Origin: Ehretia macrophylla | Taxonomy: Eukaryota > Streptophyta > Magnoliopsida > Boraginales > Ehretiaceae | DNA length: 64,000 bases | Reading direction: 5' to 3' | NCBI GenBank assembly: GCA_037974665.1 | Contig: CM075768.1 | Coordinates: 66,429,816 to 66,493,815, forward strand | Part shown: piece by piece, positions 11,038-21,306 of the stretch | Numbering within the stretch: position 1 is the first letter of the stretch | Layout: each line of letters opens with the position of its first letter | Position numbers and translations under genes: made by a program | Notes under the pieces: generated by a model | What the model was told of the DNA's origin: nothing | The model's input: only the letters and a program-made list of their open reading frames with translations | Databases searched by the model: none

Positions 11038-13783
11038 ATGTTAGCTGTCAGCCGGGGTATCCTCGGAATGTGGGTAGTGGTCTAAGCATGCAAGTATGTA
11101 TTAAGTGAAAGAAAAGTGAAACATATGTTAATATGTTTATGTGATTAATTTACTTATGTGTCTAACTTTCTATGTGACCAATATGCCTTGTGTGTTAAGT
11201 GAACTAATGTGGTCAATATGTTTTATGTGATAACGTGCTATACGTACTCAATGTGTTGTAATTAATATGCATTATGTGATTAATGTGTATTATGTGACAA
11301 TTGTGTTTTATGTGATTTTGTGCCTTGTGTGAAGTTAGTTGTTTATGTGCTTTTAATTGTTTATAACTAGCTTATGTGAAACAACGTGCTTTAGGTGCTC
11401 AATGTACTTTAAGTGACCAATGTGAGTTACGTGATCAACTTGTCTTATGTGAAGTTGTTGCTTATGTGACTTTAATTGTTTATAACTTACTTCTGTGATA
11501 TAACCTGTTTATGTGATGTTGACTTCTTATATGTTGAATTGTGTTTTATGTGATAATGTTGCATTGTATGATAATTGCGCATTATGTTATACTTGTCTTT
11601 CATATGATATAGTTGCATACATGTTTTAACTCGTAAGTGACCTTTTAATGTCTAGGGTGGTTGTAAGAATTTTCGGAAATAGAGATAGGCCATGATTTTG
11701 AATTATTATTATTCTAGAAGTTTATCAGTTAGATTTTAATTGTTATGTTTATGGATTTTAGTTTCAGCTTAGTGGATTGATCTTGATGTTCCTTTAGCGA
11801 GAATGAAGTTGTTCGAGGAAATAGCAACGTATCTTGATGATTATAATTACTTTTGTTGCCATGTTTAACTTATTATTACTTGGAGATGAATCATAAATTG
11901 AGGTTTCCGTGAGGTTATCATTAGACACTTTTGGAGTCTCAACTCAAACTATATTTTCTTGAGGTTATTTTAGAATGAATTTATTTGAGGAATTAGTGAT
12001 GTATATTTGTGAATGGAATGAAGTGTGGCATAACATGTGAATATTTCTACTATTTGGGATTGCTATATTATTAATGGATATTTTGGGGTTTTGATCTTTA
12101 AACCTTGGAGACAATTGGAGTGATTCCTGACTAAAGTTACTTTATTCGAAGATGTAATTGTTGGGAGATAGAATTATTTGAGGAAATAAGAATGCATTTT
12201 GGTGACTGAACATTTACTTACCTACATTAAGCTTTTGAGTTCTAGGTGGTATGACTTTCTAAATTGTTGATTGAGGATTCGCTTGTGTTATAATGGGTTA
12301 GTATGAATCTGTATTGTGTTATCAGATTTTGGAGTCTTCATTAGTTAATCTTGTTGGGTAATCGGTGATTTATCTTGTTTAGTGATTGGTCTAGTACGAA
12401 ATATAAATTTTGGAGTGATTTATCTTGCCGGGTGATTGTTATGACTCCTTAGGTTCTTTAGATCTCTTTAGTGTCTTGTCTTGGAGGAAGATAGATTGTA
12501 GGATTTGACTTGTTGGTGTTTAAGTGTGTAGGTCGAACACCCTTCTTGTGCTACCTAATTCTATCGGTCTTATTATTCTTTTATACTCTATTCTCACTTA
12601 TTTGAGAGAGGGTTACACTTTTCTAGCCTATCAATTGTTTCTTGAAAGTTTGCTTATTGGATTAATGGATCCTATACTCATTTGACATTGCTTCTATTCT
12701 TAACATTCATATTTGCTTCTTATAACAATGTCGCTTATTGGAGTTAAGGTTTGAGACTTCTATATTTCATTTTATATCTCCAGCCATTAGTTTCAATATT
12801 TCATTTCATCCTATTACTATTCATTTGGAAGTAATTTCACATTTGGTATACCAATTTACTTATTCGATTTCACTTGTTTGATGTACTCCTTACCTAAGTA
12901 CATTATTGTCATTCTTGTTGATCCTTGTTAATCCTATTATTTCATTATTAAATCTTGAGTCATTACTTTGCTTGTAATTGCTCATTCAATATACTCGGCA
13001 TTGTCCTTCTTATTAATACTTCTTTGGTTATTGCGTGCTGAGATACTCATTATCTTGACACTCATATTTTCTATTGAATTAATCATCTCTTATTTCTTAA
13101 TTTCATTTCGCCTCAAGTACAACTTACTTGTTGGTTCCTTGAACAATCATCGAGAATTGAAATATCTACTTGTTCAGGAATTTTTGTTCAACATACTCAG
13201 CACTGTTTTGACTCATCATCATCCTTTGTTCGTACTTATTTAATTGATAGGTGCTGAGACATTTCTTATCTTAGTTATCATGCTTCCTTATTATCTATTA
13301 GCCTCTTGATTCTCTAACCTGGTTGACCTCTTGTTCCCTTGATTGTTGGCTCGAATATGACTTTCCATATTCGTATTTCCTTATAAATTTCATAAGAGCC
13401 ATATTCTGACAAATGTCACTTTTGAGATATTCTCTTGATCAGTAATCATTCATGTTATCGTAAATGAGTTTTTAAACCCTCGGGGTGTTCATAGAGCTCT
13501 TTTGTGTAATAGGGGATGATTGATAATTAGTGGTGTCACGCTAAGACTTGGAGTTGCAATTTCTTTCATATGCAATATGATATTAGGTAGGAGAGAATTA
13601 TGAATTGAAGATTGTCTTGGAATTATGATCATCAACTTGCAGTCAACAGGGATTGTTCTTTTGAGGTCTGTGGTGAGTTGTCATCCTAAGAGATAAATGG
13701 GAACTAAGAGAAGTATTGTTATGCGTAACGGTTGAGGATTTAATTGTCTATGAGTTCGAGAATTGCGCTGACGCAATTGTTTT
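11038..13783 (+). other. Element 1 non-coding interior
   Basis: AT-rich, with stops in all frames. About 11100-11600 is packed with imperfect TTATGTGA-type motifs. About 11800-12210 holds three diverged copies of a segment centred on TTTGAGGAA (near 11815, 11986 and 12179). GTGATTTATCTTG occurs twice (12365 and 12415). About 12540-13330 is pyrimidine-rich. A 91-codon frame at 12968-13243 is hydrophobic and matches nothing I know, so I do not call it a gene. Confidence 0.7.
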
Positions 13784-13796
13784 AAGGAGGGGAGAA
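13784..13796 (+). other. Element 1 polypurine tract
   Basis: AAGGAGGGGAGAA directly precedes the 3' LTR, the site that primes plus-strand synthesis. It differs by one base from the tract of element 2. Confidence 0.92.
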
Positions 13797-16280
13797 TGTG
13801 AAACCCCATTTTTCTGCTTTTACTCGATTTCGGTGCTTTGTCTCGTTTTGCGTGCATATGATCTGTTTATGTGCTATAGGGCCTAGAATGTTATAATTTT
13901 GATGTCAATACTCCTAATACGTGCTAAATGTGCATTCATGAAATTTTCATCAAAAACGGGATCAGAAATTTTATCGTCGATTTTCAGTGAATAGTGTTTT
14001 CGAAACACGTCCGCTATAATTTTGAAACTGGTCTTTTTAACCCTTCTAGACCTAGTCCACGGACTTTAATAGACCTTTGTTTGATTAAAACGGTTTTAAA
14101 ATCGGCTTAAGAATTTATTAGGGTTTTTACACCGACTTTTGCGAAAATCGAGTTTTAAGCCGACTCGGGTGAAATTGTTTGATTGTAAAACTTCTTGTCA
14201 CCTAAAAATAATTTACTTGAGCTAGCTTGGGTGTTGAATAATTGTTTTGAACTTTGGTGATCAAGAAAATGCATTTAAAGTCAAGAAAACACTAAAAACA
14301 CTAAAGTTTCAACTTTGACTTTCATTTAAAATCTTGACTTTCAAGCATATATCATCAACACACATTGCCAAAGCACAAAAACACACTCATTTTCACACAC
14401 ATGGCCGAGATTTTCATGGGAGATTAAGCCAAGGAGTTTTCAAGGTTTTCAAAGCAATTTTTCAAAGAAAAAGCTAGTTTTTGTCCGTAGAATTTCGTGC
14501 CGAGTTGGATTCCGCTTGTTGGGCACGCATTGCACGCATTCCTAGGCTTTTATCGCATCAAAGGTGAGAGAAAAATTCTAGATCTCAAAATGTCATTTTT
14601 ATGTTTTTGCTCATAAATGAAAATTTAACCGTTAGAATTGAAATCTGATGATAGATTATTGCTCCTTGCATGCTAGGGATCGTTATATACTAATACTACG
14701 AATTTCTGTCGGATGTAGCATAATTTTTATTTTCCGGGTATTTAATTTTGATTAAAATGTTCAAAGTTGAATTAAATGAGTTGTGTTGATCGAAATCGAT
14801 TGCCGTCGATTTCTAAATACTTGATAATTACATGGTAGCGCCGTTGTAATGCCGAATTTTTGATTGTGATGTTCGTGCTAAAATCCGAAAATTTCAGCCT
14901 AGGTACCTTGAGGTTTTAGGGTTGTTGGGCTTGATTTTGAGGTGTCTTGGTTGGTTTCCGAGAAGGTTAATGTAGATGATCGAATGGGTGAGTGTTTGAA
15001 ATTGATTTGGAGTTGTTTGGATCAGTAGAATGTAAGATATGATTATTTGAAGTTTAGGTTATCTTTCTTTAAATTATTGAATTGAGCCTTAGTTGATCGG
15101 GTGTGGTTTGAGTGATTGAATTGTGAGTTGTTGATGGGTAAACTAAGGTTTGATTGTGTGTTTAATGCATGTTCGGTTGGATGGCCTACTTTGTCATCTA
15201 ACTTAGTTATTTGTTGTTTAATTGATTATTGATGTTATTGATGATGATGATATGATTATTGATGATGATAAAATGATATTGATTGATTATTGAGTACGGG
15301 AATCGGGCACTTTTGTTGCTGATCTCTCGGAATATTGATGATTGATGTTTATTATTATTGTTGGGTCTCTGGTATGTGTGTGCCACCTCTCGGGCAGCAT
15401 CGGGCTGTCGGGTTGATAACGGCATGACTATCAGAGATCGCCTCCAGCTCGCATGACGGAGGTGTCATGGAGGGCGAGGTTATTGGGGGTACCCCGGGTG
15501 CGTGAGTAATGGGGAGTTACAAGAAGAATGGTTGAGATCGTGATGGCGTTTGGAGCTACACCAACTAGAGAGAGTATCCTTTATTGAATGGTCATATAGT
15601 TATGTGATGATAGTATTATTTATGTTATTGTGTGTTTACTGACTCAAAGGATTATTTCCAAGGAGTTTAGTAAACCTTGCTCGAGATCTATCGGATCCTC
15701 ACTGGGCTTATTTTATATAAGCTCACTCTCTATTATTGCATGCATACAGGTGTACTTTTACAGGATTACGGGTACGTGCCTCCTGAAGAGGAGAATGTGG
15801 AAAACGTGCCTTACGTGGATGAGTCCTATGTTCTAGAGTCTTATCCTTGGTGTTGTATTGTTTTACTATGTTGTATATTAACTTAGTAGACTTTTATATG
15901 CTTTGTAGTTCATTATGTAAAAGATGTTGAAAAGATAACGAATTAGTTGATGCAATCTTAGTAGTCTTTATTTTGTCTATGATTAGGTTGCTAGGTAGGC
16001 TATAATCTATTTTGGAAGTGTATGTTATATAGTAAATGTATTATGTTGGAACGGAGGCGCATAACTATGAATGAGTTGATGAAAGAATATTTAATGTATG
16101 AAATAGTTGCGTTGTATGTTGTTGATTTAATTGTGGAGTTGGTTGGTGATTTGTGGAGTTTGATGTATGTTGTTATTAAGGGTTGGTTTAGAGCCCTGAT
16201 GTTCATGTTACTGTCGTTATGCTGCCGAAATTCCGTTGCGTCCTGACTGATTGTAAGAGGGGTCGAGTTGGGGCGTGACA
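13797..16280 (+). repeat. Element 1, 3' LTR
   Basis: Same length as the 5' LTR (2,484 bp) with no indels. The differences seen are single-base changes, five of them clustered in the first 40 bp. Confidence 0.95.
15714..15720 (+). promoter_or_regulatory. TATA box candidate in element 1 3' LTR
   Basis: Identical to the copy in the 5' LTR at an offset of 5,263 bp. If active here, it would fire outward into the 5S units that follow. Confidence 0.45.
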
Positions 16281-16285
16281 TGGGC
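16281..16285 (+). repeat. Target-site duplication TGGGC, right
   Basis: Exact copy of 8529-8533. The 5S spacer resumes at once with CATCTCTCTAGG. Confidence 0.95.
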
Positions 16286-16347
16286 CATCTCTCTAGGCTG
16301 GGACTGTGAATCATTAACACATAAAAGAATTGTGCCCTCAACATGAC

Positions 16348-16465
16348 GGGTGTGATCATACTAGCAGTAATGCACCGGATCCCATCAGAACTCCGAAGTT
16401 AGGCGTGCTTGGGCGAGAGTAGTACTAGGATGGGTGACCTCCTGGGAAGTCCTCGTGTTGCAACC
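16348..16465 (+). rRNA. 5S rRNA gene, diverged
   Basis: Starts GGGTGTGATCATACTAGCAG, has GTTAGGCGTG in the A-box region, keeps the common plant form GACCTCCTGGG, and ends GTTGCAACCC. Confidence 0.94.
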
Positions 16466-17026
16466 CCCCTTTTCAATTTTTTTTGCTCCGGTTAGGGTTG
16501 CCAAGTTACTTTATCCACCACATTTCTAATAATGAATCCCACGGCACCTTGGGCAAGACAACTTCACTTCACGTGGAGGCTGGGCCCGCAAACCGAAGGC
16601 GTGGGGCTTGTGACCAGGTCTCCGTCACTCCGGTGCCCATAACTTTTGATCCGTAAGATGTTACGTGGCGCACAGCATACCGTTGGAAAGCACTCCGAGA
16701 GCTCTACGACGGGGGAAACTAGCTTGCTCGATGTGCCCTTTTTAGAGCCCGAAATCGAACATTTTCATCAGTTTCGGTGCACTTTTGTAGTTTTGCTCTA
16801 TTTTTTCCGTCCCGGATCGTATGTCGTGAGCTGTTAAAAGGACAACAACCTTACTCGCGGGACATTAGAGGGCCTTACAACGCGTCGAAATCACGTCTTG
16901 CGAGGATGCTGCGTTGTTGAAGCGGATGGGTTATTGTTAAGCCCATTGGGCCTTCTGAATGGGCCATCTCTCTAGGCTGGGATTGTGAACCGTTAACACA
17001 TAAAGGAATTGTGCCCTCAACATGAC

Positions 17027-17144
17027 TGTTGCGATCATACCAGCACTAATGCACCGGACCCCATAAGAACTCCAAAGTTAAGCGTGCTGGGGCGAGAGTA
17101 GTACAAGGATGGGTGACCCCCTGGGAAGTCCTCGTGTGGCACCC
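17027..17144 (+). rRNA. 5S rRNA gene, diverged
   Basis: Starts TGTTGCG and has GGACCCCATAAG, CTCCAAAG, GTGCTGGGGCG, AGTACAAGG and GTGTGGC. It has many changes and is probably inactive. Confidence 0.92.
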
Positions 17145-17703
17145 CCCTTTTCAATTATTTTTCCTCCGGTTAGGGTTGCCAAGATACTTTATCTACAACA
17201 TTTCTTTTATTGAATCCCACGGCACCTTAGGCAAGACAACTTCACTTCAAGTGGAGGCTGGGCCCGTAAACCGAGGACGTAGGGCTTGTGACTAGGTCTA
17301 CTTCGCTTCGGTGCCCATAACCTTTGATCTGTAAGGAGTTACGCGGCGCACAGCATACAGTTGGAAAGCTCTCGAAAACCTCTACGACATGGGCAGCTAG
17401 CTTGAATGCTGTGCCATTTTTGGAGCCCAAAATTGAACGTTTTCATCAGTTTCGGGGCACTTTTCTAATTTTGCACTTTTTTTCCGTCCCTGGTCGTATG
17501 TCGTGAGCTGTTAAACGGACGACAACCTTACTCGAGGGAAATTAGAGGGCCCTACAACACGTCGATATCACGTCTTGCGAGGATGCTACGTTGTTGAATC
17601 GGATGGGTTGTTGTTAAGCCCATTGGGCCTTCTGAATGGGCCTTCTCTCTAAGCTGGGACAGTGAACCGTTAACACATAAAGGAATTGTGCCCTCAACTT
17701 GAT

Positions 17704-17821
17704 AGGTGCGATCATACCAGCACTAATTCACCAGATCCCATCAGAACTCCAAAGTTAAGCGTGATTGGGTGAGAGTAGTACTAAGATGGGTGACCCCCTG
17801 GGAAGTCCTCCTGTTGCGCCA
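17704..17821 (+). rRNA. 5S rRNA gene, diverged
   Basis: Starts AGGTGCG, with AATTCACCAGATCC, CTCCAAAG, GTGATTGGGTGAG, CTAAGATG and CCTGTTGCGCC. Confidence 0.92.
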
Positions 17822-18379
17822 CCTTTTCAATTTTTTTTGCTCCGGTTAGGGTTGGCAGGAGACTTTATCCACCAAATTTCTATTATCGTATCCCACGGCA
17901 CCTTGGGCAAGACAACTCCACTTAACGTGGAGGCTGGGCCAACAAACCGATGGCGTAGGGCTTGTGACCAGGTCTCCTTCGCTCTGGTGCCCATAAATTT
18001 TGATCCGTAAGGAGTTACGCTGCGCACAGTATACCGTTGCGAAGCTCTCTAAGATGTCTACGACGGGGGCTGCTAGCTTGCTCAACGTTCTCTTTTTGGA
18101 GCCCAAAATCGAACGTTTTCATTAGTTTCGGGCCACTTTTCTAATTTTGCTCTGTTTTTCAGTCCCGGATCGTACATCGTGAGCTATTAAAATGATGAAA
18201 ACCTTACTCGCGGTACATTAGAGGGACCTACAATGAGTCGATATCTTGTCTTGCAAGGATGTTGGCTTGTTGAAGCAGATGGGTTGTTGTTAAGCCCATT
18301 GGGCCTTCTGAATGGGCCATCTCTCTAGTTTGTGACTGTGAACCGTTAACAAATAAAAGAATTGTGCAATCAACATGAC

Positions 18380-18480
18380 GGGTGCGATCATACAAGCATT
18401 AATGCACCGGATCCCATCAGCACTCCGAAGTTAAGCATGCTTGGGCGAGAGCAGTACTAGGATGGGTGACCCCTTGGGAA
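18380..18480 (+). pseudogene. 5S rRNA gene, 3' end replaced
   Basis: Intact to CCCCTTGGGAA, then fused to spacer GACAACTTCGCTTC. The gene tail resembles the spacer sequence CCTTGGGCAAGACAAC, so the fusion probably formed through this short similarity. The last 18 bp and the terminator are lost. Confidence 0.88.
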
Positions 18481-18794
18481 GACAACTTCGCTTCACATGG
18501 AGGCTGGGCCAGCAAACCGAGGGAATAGGGCTTGTGACCAGGTCTCCTTCGCTCTGCTACCCATAACTTTTGATCTGTAAGGAGTTACGCTGCGCACAGT
18601 ATACCGTTGCAAAGCTCTCTGAGAGGTCTACGACGGGGGCAACTAGCTTTATCGCCGTGCCGTTTTTGGAGCCCAAAATCGAACGTTTTCATCAATTTCG
18701 GGCCACTTTTCAAATTTTGCTCTATTTTTCAGTCCCGGATCGTAGATCGTGAGCTGTTAAAAGGATGACAACCTTACTCGCGGGACATTAGATG

Positions 18795-18815
18795 GAGCTA
18801 CAATGATCATACCGT
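18795..18815 (+). other. Deletion junction in 5S spacer, one gene lost
   Basis: GAGCTACAATG of the distal spacer runs straight into ATCATACCGTTGC of the proximal spacer. A whole 5S gene and both flanks are missing. ATCATACC occurs both in 5S genes and, as CATACC, in the spacer, so the exact route is ambiguous. Confidence 0.75.
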
Positions 18816-19158
18816 TGCAAAGCTCTCCGAGAGCTCTACAATGGGGGTAGCATGTTTGCTCGCTGTGCCCTTTTCTGGAGCCCAAAATCGAACATTTTCA
18901 TCAGTTTCGGGCCATTTTTCTTTTTTAGCTCTGTTTTTCCATCCCGGATCGTACGTCATAAGCTGTTAAAAGGACGGCAACCTTACTCACGGGACATTAG
19001 AGGGCCCTACAACACGTCGATATCACGTCTTGCGAGGATGCTGCATTGTTGAAGCGGATAGGTTGTTGTTAAGCCCATTGGGCCTTCTGAATGGGCCATC
19101 TCTCTAGGTTGATACTGTGAACCGTTAACACATAAAGGAATTGTGCCCTCAACATGAC

Positions 19159-19276
19159 GGGTGCGATCATACAAGCACTAATGCACCAGATCCCATCAGA
19201 ACTCTGAAGTTAAGCGTGCTTGGGCAAGAGTAGTACTAGGATGGGTGACCCCTTGGGAAGTCCTCATGTTGCACCC
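19159..19276 (+). rRNA. 5S rRNA gene, diverged
   Basis: Has ATACAAGC, CACCAGATCC, CTCTGAAG, GGGCAAGAG and CCTCATG. Four of these are transitions at CG sites. Confidence 0.94.
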
Positions 19277-19834
19277 CTTTTTCAATTTTTTTTGCTCCAG
19301 TTAGGGTTCCAAAGACTCTTTATCCACCACATTTCTATTATCGAATCGCACGGCACATTGGGCAAGACAACTTCGCTTTACGTGGAGGTTTGGACTGCAA
19401 ACCGAGGGCGTCGGGCTTGTGACCAGGTATCCGTCGCTCCGGTGCCCATAACTTTTGATCCGTAAGGAGTTACGCAGTGCACAGCATACCGTTGGAAAGC
19501 ACTCCGAGAGCTCTACGACGGGGGTAGCAAGCTTCTTCACTGTGCCCTTTTTGGACCCCAAAATCGAAAGTTTTCATCAGTGTCGGGCCACTTTTCTCAT
19601 TTAGCTCTATTTTTCCGTCCCGGATCGTACGTCGTGAGCTGTTAAAAGGACGACAACCTTACTCATGGGATATTAGAGGGCCCTACAATGCGTCGATATC
19701 TCGTCTTGAAAGGATGCTGGGTTGTTGAAGCGGATGGGCTGTCGTTAAGCCTATTGGGCCATCTGAATGGGCCATCTCTCTAGGCGGCGACTGTGAACCA
19801 TTAACACATAAAGGAGTTGTGCCCTCAACATGAC

Positions 19835-19952
19835 GGGTACGATCATACCAGCACTAATGCACCGGATCCCATCAGAGCTCCGATGTTAAGCGTGCTTGGG
19901 CCAAAGTAGTACTAGGATGGGTGACCCCCTGGGAAGTCCTCGTGTTGCACCC
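19835..19952 (+). rRNA. 5S rRNA gene, diverged
   Basis: Starts GGGTACG, with CAGAGCTCCGATG and GGGCCAAAG. The 3' half is at consensus. Confidence 0.94.
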
Positions 19953-20511
19953 CCCTTTTCAATTTTTTTTCCTCCGGTTATGGTTATCAAGACACTTTAT
20001 TCACCACATTTCTATTATCGAATCCCACGTCACCTTGGGCAAGACAACTTTGCTTCACGTGGAGGCTGGGCCCGCAAACCGAGGGCGTAGGGCTTGTGAC
20101 CAGGTCTCAATCGCCCCGGTGCCCATAACTTTTGATCCGTAAGGAGTTACGCGGCGCACAACATACCGTTGCAAAGATCTCTGAGAGCTCTACAATAGGG
20201 GTAGTCAGCATGCTCGCTGTCGCCTTTTTGAATCCCAAAATCGAACGTTTTCATCTGTTTCCGGCGACTTTTATTTTTTAGCTCTATTTTTCCGTCCCGG
20301 ATCATATGTCGTGAGCTGTTAAAAGGACGACAACCTTACTCGAGGGACATTAGAGGGACCTACAATACATCGATCTCACATCTTGCGAGGATGCTACGTT
20401 GTTGAAGCGGATGGGTTGTTGTTAAACCCATTCGGCCTTCTGAATGGGCCATCTCTCTAGGCTGGGACTATGAACCGTTAACATATAAAGGAATTGTGCC
20501 CTCAACATGAC

Positions 20512-20614
20512 AGGTGCGATCATACTAGCACTAATGCACCGGATCCTATCAGAACTCTGAAGTTAAGCGTGCTTGGGCGAGAGTAGTACTAGGATGGGAG
20601 ATCCCTTGAGAAGT
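20512..20614 (+). pseudogene. 5S rRNA gene split by element 2 (5' part)
   Basis: Bases 1 to about 103 of a 5S gene, starting AGGTGCG and ending CTTGAGAAGT. It was already diverged (GATCCTATC, CTCTGAAG, GGGAGATCCC). The 3' remainder is at 32432-32446. Transcription would run into the retrotransposon. Confidence 0.92.
20610..20614 (+). repeat. Target-site duplication GAAGT, left
   Basis: Five bases of the 5S 3' region (GGGAAGTCC) are duplicated on both sides of element 2. Confidence 0.95.
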
Positions 20615-20741
20615 TGTCACGCCCCAACCCGGCCTATAAAGGTTAGACTAGGGTGTGATCTAAACATTCAAGTCCTTTCACATCCTTAAACATTCTAGGT
20701 GGTTTAACACTTAACGTTTTATTCTGGACTTCAGAATTTTT

Positions 20742-20779
20742 CCGGAAATCCGGCAGCATAACGGCTGTAATTGGGCTCT
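20742..20779 (-). other. Conserved LTR 3' module
   Basis: On the - strand this reads GAGCCCAATTACAGCCGTTA followed by TGCTGCCGGATTTCCGG. The matching place in element 1 (10929-10972) has GAGCCC, then TTACTGTCGTTATGCTGCCG and AAATTCCG. The solo LTR has a diverged copy near 61740-61770. A function in R/U5 is possible but unproven. Confidence 0.6.
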
Positions 20780-21243
20780 TTGTTTTGACCTAAATTTTCT
20801 AACAACCTCAAATTTACCATCTCAAATTCAATTCCAGCTAAGATTACTATTACTCCATCAATTGAATTGCCTATTGGTTAATTCGACGTCCCGTTTGATT
20901 TATAACTTAGCTTGATACTATGTCTCGTTTGTCCATTTATCCTCGGTTCAAAATATACCTGCTGATCTTAACTTATTAGCGAGTACCTGTTGAGATTGGA
21001 TAAGTTCATTTACCTATTCCTTAACTAAGCATCATAACCTGTGATAGATACTAGCGGTAGTAAGAGCAAAATGATCATAGTCATGTCTAGCATCAGTCTA
21101 CTTAAAAGTACAAACCAAAATTAGACCCCAAATTACAGCGGGGGTCTTTTACATCACAAGCAACAATAACATAAGGGAAATAGTCTTCAAGCAGCAAAAG
21201 TACACAAGTAGTCACGTTCAAGCAAAACAACAATAATAGGCAA

Positions 21244-21306
21244 TCACTCCAGGGGTTCATCATTAGGTACATTATCCTCGGGTTCCTGTGCCTGTTCTTC
21301 TTTACC
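21244..21306 (-). other. Acidic mini reading frame inside LTR
   Basis: Twenty sense codons and a stop, rich in Glu and Asp, ending VPNDEPLE. It follows a pyrimidine-rich tract ending in CAG. The same frame is open in the other LTR (29548-29610), in the solo LTR (61200-61262, ending VPNDESLE) and, more loosely, in element 1 (from 10501, with PPEEENVENVPYVDES). It has no ATG of its own, so it would have to be a downstream exon. Speculative. Confidence 0.4.

Larger units (their letters stand above)
8534..16280 (+). mobile_element. Non-autonomous LTR retrotransposon (element 1)
   Basis: Complete element: two 2,484-bp LTRs (TG...CA), an initiator-Met tRNA primer site six bases inside the 5' LTR, a polypurine tract abutting the 3' LTR, and a perfect 5-bp target duplication. 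The 2,779-bp interior has no gag, protease, RT or integrase that I can recognise in any frame, so it must use enzymes from another element. The two LTRs show about 17 differences by eye (about 99.3% identical), which marks a recent insertion. Its PPT, PBS and LTR end (TTGGGGCGTGACA) resemble element 2, making a chromovirus of that kind a plausible helper (inference). It could be called LARD-like, although its LTRs are shorter than in typical LARDs. Confidence 0.93.
16281..20614 (+). repeat. 5S rDNA tandem array, segment 2
   Basis: Six 5S genes or remnants (16348, 17027, 17704, 18380, 19159, 19835) and a seventh (20512) cut by element 2. The units are more divergent than elsewhere and include two rearranged junctions, near 18480 and 18805. 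Spacers hold only the conserved 5S spacer sequence. Confidence 0.95.

Noticed and set aside
12968..13243. 91-codon hydrophobic frame in the interior of element 1
   Set aside because: AT-rich pyrimidine-biased DNA gives Leu/Ile/Phe runs by chance. No homology that I recognise and no conserved neighbour.
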